Shown: piece by piece, positions 8,609 through 16,975 of the stretch
Position numbering within the stretch: the stretch's first letter is position 1
Layout of the letters: each line of letters opens with the position of its first letter
NCBI RefSeq assembly: GCF_900113695.1
Contig: NZ_FOQH01000001.1
Span: forward strand, 496,001-560,000
Source of the DNA: Albimonas pacifica
GTDB lineage: Bacteria > Pseudomonadota > Alphaproteobacteria > Rhodobacterales > Rhodobacteraceae
DNA: 64,000 nt
Direction: 5' to 3'
Position numbers and translations under genes: made by a program
Notes under the pieces: model-generated
The model's input: only the letters and a program-made list of their open reading frames with translations
Databases searched by the model: none
Told to the model about the DNA's origin: nothing

Positions 8609-9742
8609 ATGATCACCCGCCGTTCCGCGGGCCGCCTCTGCGCGGCCGCCGTCTGCGCGCTGGGCGCGCTGGGCGCCCTCGCCGCCGCCCCCGCCTCCGC
8701 CAAGGAGCTGCGCATCGTCATCGGCGCGCCGGGCGAAAGCTCGCTCCAGCAGGCGATGCGGATGTTCGCCGAGAAGATCGAGGAGAACACCGGGGGCGAG
8801 TACACCGGCAAGACCTACGAGGGCACGCTGCTGAGCTACGCCGAGTCCACCGCCGGCGTGCGCGACGGCATCGCCGACGTGGCCTACACGGTGCCCGCCT
8901 ACACGCGCGCCGAATTCCCCAACACCAACCTCGTCGTCGACATGGCCACCGCCTCGGACGACCCGGTGGTGATGGCCGCCGCCTCGACCGAGTTCATGTA
9001 TTCCTGCGAGCCCTGCATGAAGGAATACCGCGACCAGAACACCGTGTTCCTGGGCTTCGCGGTGATCGGGCCCTACTACCTGATGTCGGTCGACAAGATC
9101 ACCGAGATGTCCGACTTCCAGGGCAAGACCCTGCGCGGCTTCGGGCCCTTCGGGCGCTGGGTGGACGCGATGGGCGCGACTTCGGTCGTGATCGGCGCCA
9201 CCGACATCTTCGAGGCGATGAACCAGGGCCAGCTTCACGGCAACACCCACACGCTCGACACGCTCAAGTCGCTGTCGATCGGGGAGGTCGCCGACTACAT
9301 CCTCGACGCGCCGATCGGCCTCTACATCGGCAACGCCATGTTCAACACCAACCGCGACCTGTGGGAGGAGCTGACGCCCGAGCAGAAGAAGGGCTTCATC
9401 ATGGCGGCCTCGGATTCCATCGCCTGGGCGACCGTCGACTACTTCAAGGTCAACGCCAGCTACCTCGAGGACCCGGCCTCGGTCGGCGTCGAGGTGGTCC
9501 AGCCCTCGGCCGAGGTCGCGCAGGCCACCGCGACGTTCCGCAAGGCGGACCTGGAGACGGTCGCCGACCTGAACGTGCAGAAGTACGGCATCGCCGACGC
9601 CGAAGCGCAGGTCGCCCGGATGAAGGAGCTGGTCAGGAAGTGGACCGAGATCTTCGCCGGCGTCGACACCACGGACCCGGCGGCGGTGCAGGCGATCTTC
9701 GCCGAGCAGCTGTTCGGGCAGATCGACCCGTCCGCGATCTGA
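8609..9742 (+). CDS. dctP: TRAP transporter solute-binding protein DctP family
   Basis: A 377-aa periplasmic protein. ATG 8609 follows AGGGAGGAG and opens a signal peptide (MITRRSAGRL, then an Ala/Leu core ending ASA-KE near residue 31). The mature part begins ELRIVIGAPGESS and contains the DctP-fold elements GIADVAYTVPAY, LRGFGPFGRWVDAMGATSVVI and LDTLKSLSIGEVADYIL. It captures an organic acid and delivers it to the DctQ/DctM membrane subunits encoded just downstream. A Cys pair (SCEPC, around residue 134) is unusual in the family and could form a disulfide. First gene of an apparent operon that continues into CoA ligase and carboxylase genes. Confidence 0.88.
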   Translation: MITRRSAGRLCAAAVCALGALGALAAAPASAKELRIVIGAPGESSLQQAMRMFAEKIEENTGGEYTGKTYEGTLLSYAESTAGVRDGIADVAYTVPAYTRAEFPNTNLVVDMATASDDPVVMAAASTEFMYSCEPCMKEYRDQNTVFLGFAVIGPYYLMSVDKITEMSDFQGKTLRGFGPFGRWVDAMGATSVVIGATDIFEAMNQGQLHGNTHTLDTLKSLSIGEVADYILDAPIGLYIGNAMFNTNRDLWEELTPEQKKGFIMAASDSIAWATVDYFKVNASYLEDPASVGVEVVQPSAEVAQATATFRKADLETVADLNVQKYGIADAEAQVARMKELVRKWTEIFAGVDTTDPAAVQAIFAEQLFGQIDPSAI

Positions 9743-9764
9743 TCGAGCGGACAGGGAGCGAACC

Positions 9765-10319
9765 ATGCAGGCCATCGGCCGCGTGCTGAACTGGATCTCC
9801 CACGGCGCCGCCTTCGTCGGCGCCGTGGCGGTGGTCCTGATGATGTTCCAGATCGTTCTGGACGTCGTGATGCGGAACCTCTTCCAGGCGCCGGTGCCGA
9901 TGACCACGACCGTCGTCGCGAAGTGGTACATGGTCGCCTGCGCCTTCCTGCCGCTGGCGATGAGCGAGATCGTCAACCGCCATATCGCGGTGGAGGTGGT
10001 GTTCTCGACCCTGTCGAAGCATCGCAAGCGGATCGTGGGCGGCTTCGCCTGCGCGGTGGCCTTCGTGGTGGCCGCCGCCATGGTCCGGCCGTTCTGGTTC
10101 GAGGCGGTCAAGAAATACGAGGCCGGCTCCTTCATCGTCGAGAACGGCCGCCAGCTTCCGGTCTGGCAGACCTACTTCTTCCTGCCCGTCGGCTTCGCGC
10201 TGTTCGCGGCGGTGCTGCTCTACCGGGTCGTGGTGCTGTGGACCGGCGCGAAGAGCGGCCTGGGCGAGACGCCCATCGACGCGGATCCCGAGGCGGATCC
10301 CGCCTCGGAAGGGGTCTGA
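9765..10319 (+). CDS. dctQ: TRAP transporter small membrane subunit DctQ
   Basis: A 184-aa inner-membrane protein with four hydrophobic segments (about residues 12-35, 45-70, 88-108 and 134-155), the standard DctQ layout. The conserved family segment VVLMMFQIVLDVVMRNLFQAP lies in the first helix and following loop. It pairs with DctM and the binding protein in a sodium-coupled uptake system. It begins 22 bp after dctP and ends 4 bp before dctM, so the three genes are co-translated. The last 20 residues are an acidic tail. Confidence 0.87.
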   Translation: MQAIGRVLNWISHGAAFVGAVAVVLMMFQIVLDVVMRNLFQAPVPMTTTVVAKWYMVACAFLPLAMSEIVNRHIAVEVVFSTLSKHRKRIVGGFACAVAFVVAAAMVRPFWFEAVKKYEAGSFIVENGRQLPVWQTYFFLPVGFALFAAVLLYRVVVLWTGAKSGLGETPIDADPEADPASEGV

Positions 10320-10323
10320 GGGC

Positions 10324-11631
10324 ATGGCGAGCGAATACGTCGGCCTGATCGGCCTCGGCATCCTGGTGTTCCTGCTGCTGGCGCGCGTGCCCATCGGCCT
10401 GAGCCTGGTGCTGGTCTCCTTCGGCGGCATCTACGCCCTGATCGGCGCCCGCCCCGCCTGGGGGATGCTGGCGGCGATGCCCTACGACTTCACCTCCAAG
10501 TGGACGCTGTCGTCGGTCCCCATGTTCCTGCTGATGGGCTTCGTGTGCTACCACGCGGGGCTTACGCGAGGGTTGTTCGAGGCGGCGCGAAGCTGGCTCG
10601 CGCGGCTGCCCGGGGGGCTGGCGGTGGCCTCGGTCTGCGGGTCCGCCGGCTTCGCGGCGGTCACGGGATCCTCCATCGCCTGCTGCGCGGCGATGGGGCG
10701 GATCGCGATCCCCGAGATGATGCGCGCGCGCTACGACCCCGCGCTCGCCACCGGCGCCATCGCGGCGGCGGGCACGCTTGGGGCCCTGATCCCGCCCTCG
10801 ATCCTGCTCATTCTCTTCGGCGTCTTCGCCGAGGCGCCGATCTCCAAGCTCTTCATCGGGGGCATCGGGGCCGGCGTGACCACCGCGGTGCTCTACATCG
10901 CGATGATCATGATCCGGGCGAGCCTGAACCCCGCGCTGGCCCCGCGGCTCGACCACCTCCCCCCGATGGAGGAGCGGCTGCGCCACCTGCGCGAGACCTG
11001 GCCGGTGCTGGCGCTGCTGGTGGTCGTGATCGGCGGCATGTTCGTCGGTCTCTTCACCGCCACCGAGGCGGGCGCCGTGGGCGCGCTGGCGGCCATCGTC
11101 ATCGCGCTCGCCAAGCGCTCGCTGACGCTGGGCGGGGTGTGGGAGTCGCTCAAGGAGACCCTGATCACCACCTCGTCGCTGTTCCTGATCGCGATCGGCG
11201 CGAACCTGCTGACGCGGTTCCTGGCGCTGTCGGGGGCGGGGGACTTCATCGCCGACGCGATCATCTCGATCCAGGCGGATCAGCTGACCCTGCTGATCGG
11301 CGTGTCGCTGATGTACCTGGTGCTGGGCATGTTCCTCGACCCGCTGGGGGCGATGCTGCTGACCCTGCCGGTGATGCTGCCGGTGCTCGATCAGGCCAAC
11401 ATCGACATCATCTGGTTCGGCGTGTTCCTCGCCAAGTTCCTCGAGATCGGGATGATCACGCCCCCCATCGGGCTGAACGTCTTCGTCATCAAGGGCGTGG
11501 TGGGGGACAAGGTCCCGCTGACCACGATCTTCCGCGGGATCGGGTGGTTCCTCGCCGCCGACTTCGTGGCCGTGGTCCTGTTCATCGCCTTCCCGGAAAT
11601 CATCACCTGGCTGCCGCAGTTCATGGACTGA
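10324..11631 (+). CDS. dctM: TRAP transporter large membrane subunit DctM
   Basis: A 435-aa membrane protein of 11-12 helices, the usual size for the ion-coupled translocation subunit. Family motifs include LLARVPIGLSLVLVSFGG at the start, FAAVTGSSIACCAAMGRIAIPEM, GTLGALIPPSILLILFGV, FTATEAGAVGALAAI and, near the C-terminus, FLEIGMITPPIGLNVFVIKG. These include the two proline-rich half-site segments of the elevator domain. Only 4 bp separate it from dctQ. The linked CoA ligase 31 bp downstream suggests the imported substrate is a carboxylate that is activated on entry. Confidence 0.9.
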   Translation: MASEYVGLIGLGILVFLLLARVPIGLSLVLVSFGGIYALIGARPAWGMLAAMPYDFTSKWTLSSVPMFLLMGFVCYHAGLTRGLFEAARSWLARLPGGLAVASVCGSAGFAAVTGSSIACCAAMGRIAIPEMMRARYDPALATGAIAAAGTLGALIPPSILLILFGVFAEAPISKLFIGGIGAGVTTAVLYIAMIMIRASLNPALAPRLDHLPPMEERLRHLRETWPVLALLVVVIGGMFVGLFTATEAGAVGALAAIVIALAKRSLTLGGVWESLKETLITTSSLFLIAIGANLLTRFLALSGAGDFIADAIISIQADQLTLLIGVSLMYLVLGMFLDPLGAMLLTLPVMLPVLDQANIDIIWFGVFLAKFLEIGMITPPIGLNVFVIKGVVGDKVPLTTIFRGIGWFLAADFVAVVLFIAFPEIITWLPQFMD

Positions 11632-11662
11632 GCCGCGGCGGCTCCCCCCAAGGGAGACGCGC

Positions 11663-13270
11663 ATGACCTACCATCTCGATCCCCGGATGCCGGCCCCCGA
11701 AGAGATCCTCATCCGCGACCTGATCGACCGCTTCGCCGCCGAGCAGCCCGACAAGACCTACGCCGTCTTCCCCGACATGTCGGAGTGGACCTACGCGCAG
11801 ATGAAGGACCTGGTGGTGCAGACCGCCATCGGCCTCCAGCGGCTGGGGGTGAAGCAGGGCGACCACGTGCTGGTCTGGCTGCCCAACGGACCGGACATCC
11901 TGCGCATGTGGTACGCGCTGAACTACATCGGCGCGGTCAACGTGCCGATCAACACCGCCTACAAGGGCAAGCTGCTGGAGCATGTGGTCGAGAACTCGGA
12001 CGCCGAGCTGATCGTGGTGCACGCGCAGCTCGCCCCCCGGCTCGCCGACATCGACCGCGCGAAGCTCAGGCGCGCGGTGATCCTCGACGGCCCGCCCGAT
12101 CCGGTGGCGGACCTGGAGATGCACCCCGCCGACGCCGTGCTGCCCCAGGGCGGGGAACTGGCGCCGCTGGACCGCCCCATCGCGCCCTGGGACACGATGT
12201 CGATCATCTACACCTCCGGCACCACCGGGCCGTCCAAGGGGGTGCTGAGCAGCTACATGCACCTCTACGCCTCGGCGAAGGTGGCGCAGGTCGAGCCGAC
12301 CGACCGGCAGATGGTGAACCTGCCGATGTTCCACGTCGGCGGCACGTTCCCCTGCTACCGGATGCTGCAGACCGGCGCCTCGCTGTCGATGATCGAGAGC
12401 TTCAGGACCGAGGAGTTCTGGGACGTGGTCCGGCGCACCGGCACCACCTACGTGATCCTTCTGGGCGTCATGGCCCAGTTCCTCGCCAAGCAGCCGCCGC
12501 GGCCCGACGACGCCGACAACCCGCTGCGGCGCTGCCTGATCATCCCCTACGACTTCGACACCCGCCCCTTCGCCGAGCGCTTCGGCGTCGACACCTACAC
12601 CATGTTCAACATGACCGAGATCAGCTGCCCGCTGGTCTCGGAGATCAACTCCACCGTGCTCCACGCCGCCGGCCGCCCGCGCGAGGGCGTGGAGGCCCGC
12701 GTGGTCGACGAGAACGACTGCGAGGTTCCCGTGGGCGCGGTCGGCGAGCTGGTGCTGCGCGCCGACTGCCCCTGGACGATGACCCACGGCTACTACAAGA
12801 ACCCCGAGGCGACCGCGAAGTCCTGGCGCAACGGCTGGTTCCACACCGGCGACGGCTTCCGCACGGACGCGGAGGGCAACTTCTACTTCGTCGACCGCAT
12901 CAAGGACGCGATCCGAAGGCGGGGGGAGAACATCTCCTCCTACGAGGTGGAGGCCGAGGTGCTGGCCCATCCCGACGTCGCCGAGTGCGCCGTGGTCGCC
13001 GTGCGCTCGGAGGTGTCGGAGGACGAGGTGCTCGCCGTCGTCGCCCCCGTGGCCGGCAGGACGCTGAGCGCGGAGGATCTGACGCATTTCCTGCTGCCCC
13101 GCATGGCGCATTTCATGGTCCCGCGCTACGTTCGCATCGTGAACGAGCTGCCGCGCACGCCCACGGCCAAGGTCCGCAAGATCGAGCTGAGGGAGGCCGG
13201 CGTCACTCCCGACACCTGGGACCGGGAGGCCGCGGGCATCCGCGTGCGGCGGGAGAAGATCGGTGCGTGA
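11663..13270 (+). CDS. CaiC-like AMP-dependent acyl-CoA ligase
   Basis: A 535-aa adenylate-forming CoA ligase. Motifs are IIYTSGTTGPSKGV (ATP P-loop), FNMTEIS (A5), GWFHTGDGFRTDAEGNFYFVDRIKD (hinge) and PRTPTAKVRKIEL with the catalytic Lys. The overall pattern, including RRGENISSYEVEAEV, resembles crotonobetaine/carnitine-CoA ligase CaiC and related short, branched-acid ligases. It follows dctM by 31 bp. A CaiB-like CoA-transferase occurs later in the same gene run, which strengthens the Cai-type comparison, but no carnitine dehydratase is present, so carnitine itself is not implied. It probably activates the TRAP substrate. Confidence 0.87.
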   Translation: MTYHLDPRMPAPEEILIRDLIDRFAAEQPDKTYAVFPDMSEWTYAQMKDLVVQTAIGLQRLGVKQGDHVLVWLPNGPDILRMWYALNYIGAVNVPINTAYKGKLLEHVVENSDAELIVVHAQLAPRLADIDRAKLRRAVILDGPPDPVADLEMHPADAVLPQGGELAPLDRPIAPWDTMSIIYTSGTTGPSKGVLSSYMHLYASAKVAQVEPTDRQMVNLPMFHVGGTFPCYRMLQTGASLSMIESFRTEEFWDVVRRTGTTYVILLGVMAQFLAKQPPRPDDADNPLRRCLIIPYDFDTRPFAERFGVDTYTMFNMTEISCPLVSEINSTVLHAAGRPREGVEARVVDENDCEVPVGAVGELVLRADCPWTMTHGYYKNPEATAKSWRNGWFHTGDGFRTDAEGNFYFVDRIKDAIRRRGENISSYEVEAEVLAHPDVAECAVVAVRSEVSEDEVLAVVAPVAGRTLSAEDLTHFLLPRMAHFMVPRYVRIVNELPRTPTAKVRKIELREAGVTPDTWDREAAGIRVRREKIGA

Positions 13271-13308
13271 GGATGCGCGCGCCGCGGCCAAGGAGGCGGG
13301 AGCGAGAG

Positions 13309-13962
13309 ATGGACGATCACGGCCCCGCACCCGAACCGGAAGCCGGCCCGGTCGTCCTCGGCCCCAAGGAGGAGCGGCGCGAGAAATCCGACCGCCGCAT
13401 GTTGCGCGCGGCCATCGCGCTGATCTCCAAGCACGGCTCGGTGGGGGCCTCGATGGCCCAGATCGGGCTGGACGCGGGCTATTCCCGCGGCCTGCCGGCG
13501 CAGCGCTTCGGCGCCAAGCTCAAGCTGCTGGAGACGGTGGCCGACGTCACGGCGGAGCGCTTCGACCAGCTGGTGGCCGAGCGCACGGCGGGCCTGAGGG
13601 GCCTGGCGGCGCTGGACGCGCGCATCCGCGCGCAGATGGAGGCGGTGCGCGACGCGCCCGAGGCGGCGACGGCCGTCTATCACCTGATGGTCGACGCCAT
13701 CGGCTCGGTCCCCGAGCTGAAGCCCCGCATCGCCGCCCTGCACGAGGGCTACCGCCGCACCATCCGCAAGCATGTGCTGGAGGCCCGCCAGATGGGCGAG
13801 CTGCAGGAGGGCGTGGACGTCGAGGAGACGGTGCGCGCCATCCAGGGCGTGATCTCGGGCCTGTGCCTTCAGGCGCTGATCGCGGGCGACACGGCGCGCC
13901 TGGGCCGCGACGGAGAGGTTGCGGCGAATCTGCTGATCGCGAGCATTCGAAAGACGAGCTGA
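13309..13962 (+). CDS. TetR-family transcriptional regulator
   Basis: A 217-aa regulator. ATG 13309 is chosen because it follows AAGGAGGCGGGAG; an in-frame ATG at 13273 would add 12 basic residues. After a Pro/Glu-rich N-terminal arm of about 25 residues, the helix-turn-helix is MLRAAIALISKHGSVGASMAQIGLDAGYSRG. The ligand domain that follows has no recognised subfamily motif. It lies inside the transporter-ligase-carboxylase run, 38 bp after the ligase and 55 bp before the biotin carrier, so it is the likely local repressor and would be autoregulated if the run is one transcript. Its effector may be the acyl-CoA. Confidence 0.85.
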   Translation: MDDHGPAPEPEAGPVVLGPKEERREKSDRRMLRAAIALISKHGSVGASMAQIGLDAGYSRGLPAQRFGAKLKLLETVADVTAERFDQLVAERTAGLRGLAALDARIRAQMEAVRDAPEAATAVYHLMVDAIGSVPELKPRIAALHEGYRRTIRKHVLEARQMGELQEGVDVEETVRAIQGVISGLCLQALIAGDTARLGRDGEVAANLLIASIRKTS

Positions 13963-14017
13963 CCGCCGCCCCCCGGATTCCCCGGGCGCGGACGGGCGCC
14001 ATGGGAGGAGACCGGGA

Positions 14018-14239
14018 ATGAGCGAAATCGAGCTGGAGTCCGAGGTGGCCGGCGTGGTCCTGAGCCTGACCGCCGCCGCGGGGGCCACCGTCGCCGAGGG
14101 CGACGAGATCATGGTCATCGAGTCCATGAAGATGGAGATCCCGGTGCTCGCCACCGGCCCCGGCGTGCTGGCCTCGCTGGCGGTCGAGGAGGGCGAGGCC
14201 GTCTCCGAGGGCCAGGTCCTGGCGAGGATCCGCCCGTGA
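14018..14239 (+). CDS. Stand-alone biotin carrier (biotinyl/lipoyl) domain protein
   Basis: A 73-aa protein that is a single biotinyl domain: GVVLSLTAAAGATVAEGDEIMVIESMKMEIPV, then a mirror-image second half ending GQVLARIRP. The biotinylation site is the Lys of ESMKME (Lys34 or so). Its stop codon overlaps the GTG start of the carboxyltransferase gene, so it is presumably the carrier for that subunit. It is shorter than AccB because it lacks the thumb and N-terminal Ala/Pro extension. A glycine-cleavage or lipoyl role is less likely since the lipoyl motif would be DKA rather than SMKM. Confidence 0.87.
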   Translation: MSEIELESEVAGVVLSLTAAAGATVAEGDEIMVIESMKMEIPVLATGPGVLASLAVEEGEAVSEGQVLARIRP

Positions 14240-15825
14240 GCGACCGCAAGCCCCCCGACGCGGCCGCCGAGATGGACGGACTGCTGGAGGCGCTCGCCTC
14301 CGACCGGGCCGCCACGCTGGACGCCGCCCGCCCCGCGGCCGTCGCGAAACAGCGCAAGCGCGCGGGAATGACCGCGCGTGAGCGCATCGCCCACCTGGTC
14401 GACCCCGGATCGTTCCGCGAGGTCGGCCAGCTCGCCCGCGAGGCCGACGCCGCGCCGGGCGAGCGCCCCGCCGACGGCATCGTCACCGGCGGCGCGATGA
14501 TAGAGGGCCGCCCGGCGGTGGTCCTCGCCCAGGATTTCATGACCATGGGCGGCTCCTCGGGCGAGCTTGGCGGCAAGAAGCTGCACATGGCCGTGCGCCG
14601 CTCGATCCGCGAGGGCGCGCCGCTGGTGATGCTGCTCGACGGCGGCGGCCACCGCATCCAGATCGGCCAGAGCTCGCGCCGCTACGCGCCCTCGACGACC
14701 ACCTTCCAGGAGTTCGCGCGCCTCTCCGGCTGGGCCCCGATGGCGGCCGCCATGCTGGGGGCGGGCTTCGCGGCGCCGACCAACTTCGCGGGGCTCGCCG
14801 ACTTCATCGCCATGGTCCGCGGCCAGTCCACGATGGGCCTCGCCGGCCCGGCGCTGGTGAAAGCCGGAACCGGGGAGGACGTCGACAAATTTGAACTCGG
14901 CGGCGCCCAGGCGCAGGTCGACCGCAACGGCATCGCCGACCTCGGGGTCGAGGACGAGGCCGCCGCCCTCGACAGCCTCAAGCGCTTCCTCAGCTACCTG
15001 CCGAGCAACGCCCGCGCGCCGATGCCGATCACCGCGGCCCCTGCGGAAGACCGGTCTCGCGCGGAAGCCCTGCGCGGCCTGGTCCCGGCCAACACCCGAA
15101 AAGCCTACGACGTGCGCCGGGTGATCGACCTGGTGATGGACGAGGGCTCGGTCTTCGAGGTGAAGCCGACCTATGCGAAGAACGCCGTCACCTCGCTGGC
15201 CCGGCTCGCTGGCCGGCCCGTGGGGGTGATCGCGAACCAGGCGATGAGCCTGGGCGGCATGCTCACCGGGCCGGCTTGCGACAAGGTCGCCCATTTCGTG
15301 GCGCTGTGCGACGCCTTCGGCCTGCCGCTGGTCTATTTCATCGACGTCCCCGGCTTCTCGATCGGCTCGCCGGCGGAGAAGGCGCAGCTCGGCCGGCGCT
15401 CCGCCAAACTGATCTACGAGCTGGGCCACGCCACCGTCCCGCGGGTCTCGGTGGTCCTGCGCAAGGGCTATGGCCTGGGCTACGTCGCCATGGCCGGCGG
15501 CCGCAGCTTCGAGGCGGACGCGGCGCTCGCCTGGCCCACGGCCGAGATCTGCGCGATGTCCATCGAGGGCGCCGTCGACGTCGTCAACGCCCGCCGCTTC
15601 GCCGAGATGAAAGCGGCCGGAGAGGACCCCGCGCCCGAGCGCGCCCGCCTGATCGCCCAGATGCGGGCCGAGGTGACCCCCTTCGGCGGCGCCGAGTCCT
15701 TCGGCCTCGACGACATGATCGACCCCGCCGACACCCGCCCCCGCATCATCGAGGCGCTGGAGCGGGCGCCGGCCCGCCGCGACCTCGCCATGCCGCCCAA
15801 GATCCGCTCGATCTGCCCGATCTGA
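14236..15825 (+). CDS. Acyl-CoA carboxylase carboxyltransferase subunit
   Basis: A 529-aa carboxyltransferase of the PccB/MccB type with an N-terminal and a C-terminal crotonase-like half. It moves carboxylate from carboxybiotin to an acyl-CoA. Motifs include RKRAGMTARERIAHLVDPGSFREVG, DGIVTGGAMIEGRPAVV, MLLDGGGHRIQ, DVRRVIDLVMDEGSVFEV, FIDVPGFSIG and VVLRKGYGLGYVAMAGG. The GTG start overlaps the biotin carrier stop by 4 bp. No separate biotin carboxylase gene accompanies the pair, so the carrier must be charged by the biotin carboxylase domain of the large fusion encoded 1.1 kb downstream or by a housekeeping AccC. The N-terminal catalytic half reads DGGGHRIQ rather than the usual SGGARxQE, hinting at an unusual substrate. 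Confidence 0.86.
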   Translation: MSDRKPPDAAAEMDGLLEALASDRAATLDAARPAAVAKQRKRAGMTARERIAHLVDPGSFREVGQLAREADAAPGERPADGIVTGGAMIEGRPAVVLAQDFMTMGGSSGELGGKKLHMAVRRSIREGAPLVMLLDGGGHRIQIGQSSRRYAPSTTTFQEFARLSGWAPMAAAMLGAGFAAPTNFAGLADFIAMVRGQSTMGLAGPALVKAGTGEDVDKFELGGAQAQVDRNGIADLGVEDEAAALDSLKRFLSYLPSNARAPMPITAAPAEDRSRAEALRGLVPANTRKAYDVRRVIDLVMDEGSVFEVKPTYAKNAVTSLARLAGRPVGVIANQAMSLGGMLTGPACDKVAHFVALCDAFGLPLVYFIDVPGFSIGSPAEKAQLGRRSAKLIYELGHATVPRVSVVLRKGYGLGYVAMAGGRSFEADAALAWPTAEICAMSIEGAVDVVNARRFAEMKAAGEDPAPERARLIAQMRAEVTPFGGAESFGLDDMIDPADTRPRIIEALERAPARRDLAMPPKIRSICPI

Positions 15826-15843
15826 CGCGCCGGAGACGTCCCC

Positions 15844-16944
15844 ATGACCCAAGCCCGCCCCGGGCCCCTCGCCGGCCTGCGCGTCGTCGAGATGGCCGCC
15901 ATCGGTCCCGTGCCCTTCGCCGGAACCATGCTCGCCTCGATGGGCGCCGAGATCCTGCGCATCGAGCGCCCCGGCAAGCAGTTCGCGCCCACCGACGTCA
16001 CCGCCCAGGGCCGCGAGTTCGTGACCCTCGACCTCAAGGACCCCGCCGACCAGGCCCGCGCGCTGGACCTGATCGCCGCCGCCGACCTGCTGCTGGAAGG
16101 CTTCCGGCCGGGGGTGATGGAGCGTCTGGGCCTCGGCCCCGACAAGGCCCTCGCCCGCAACCCCGCGCTGGTCTACGGCCGGATGACCGGCTGGGGGCAG
16201 GAGGGGCCGCTGGCCTCGGCCCCCGGTCACGACATCAACTACATCGCCATCACCGGCGCCCTGCATGCCATCGGCACGGCCGAGCGCCCCACCCAGCCGC
16301 TGAACCTGGTGGGCGACTACGGCGGCGGCGCGCTCTACCTCGTGGTCGGCGCGCTGGCGGCGCTGCGCGAGGCCGCCGCCACCGGCCGCGGGCAGGTCGT
16401 CGACGCCGCCATGTGCGACGGCGCGCTGAACCTGCTGCTCCCCTACTCGATGGGCCGCAACACCGGCGGATGGGTGGGAGAGCGGGAGAAGAACCTGCTC
16501 GACGGCGGCGCCCATTTCTACGGGTCGTTCGAGTGCAAGGACGGCAAATTCTTCTCGCTGGGCGCGATCGAGCCGCAGTTCTACGCCGAGTTCCGCCGTC
16601 TCTGCGGGCTGGAGGGTCCGGAGTGGGACGCCCAGCTCGACAAATCCGCCTGGCCCGCGCTGCGCGAGAAGGTGCGGGCGGTGATGAAGACGAAGACGCG
16701 GGACGAGTGGACCGCGATCCTCGAGGGTTCGGACGTCTGCGCGGCGCCGATCCTGGACTACGAGGAGGCGCAGCAGCACCCGCACCTGAAGGCCCGCGGC
16801 GCCTTCGTGGACGGGCCCGCCGGGCCGCAGCCGGCCGCGGCGCCGCGCTTCTCGGGTCACCCGCGGCCTGCGCCTGCGCGACCGCCCGCCGCGCCGCTCG
16901 CCGTTGACGAAGCGCTCGCGCGCTGGACGGATGCGGCGAAATAA
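15844..16944 (+). CDS. CaiB/BaiF family CoA-transferase or 2-methylacyl-CoA epimerase
   Basis: A 366-aa class III CoA-transferase-fold protein. It begins with PLAGLRVVEMAAIGPVPFAGTMLASMGAEILRIERP, in which GPVPFAG matches the alpha-methylacyl-CoA racemase branch (frequently GPxPFC/AxxLADLGAD) more than formyl-CoA transferase. Later motifs are DLKDPADQARALDLIAAADLLLEGFRPGVMERLGLGP and MTGWGQEGP. The gene is 18 bp after the carboxyltransferase. An epimerase would fit a pathway that makes or uses 2-methyl-branched CoA esters, which carboxylases often feed; a CoA-transferase for activation is the alternative. I favour the racemase branch at moderate confidence. Confidence 0.8.
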   Translation: MTQARPGPLAGLRVVEMAAIGPVPFAGTMLASMGAEILRIERPGKQFAPTDVTAQGREFVTLDLKDPADQARALDLIAAADLLLEGFRPGVMERLGLGPDKALARNPALVYGRMTGWGQEGPLASAPGHDINYIAITGALHAIGTAERPTQPLNLVGDYGGGALYLVVGALAALREAAATGRGQVVDAAMCDGALNLLLPYSMGRNTGGWVGEREKNLLDGGAHFYGSFECKDGKFFSLGAIEPQFYAEFRRLCGLEGPEWDAQLDKSAWPALREKVRAVMKTKTRDEWTAILEGSDVCAAPILDYEEAQQHPHLKARGAFVDGPAGPQPAAAPRFSGHPRPAPARPPAAPLAVDEALARWTDAAK

Positions 16945-16975
16945 CCAAAGCGAAATGACCAAGGGAGGTCTCTGA

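Noticed and set aside
15844-16944. Reading the CaiB-like and CaiC-like genes as a carnitine pathway
   Set aside because: No CaiA or CaiD-like pair or carnitine-specific transporter is present, and the neighbouring carboxylases point to another acyl-CoA.
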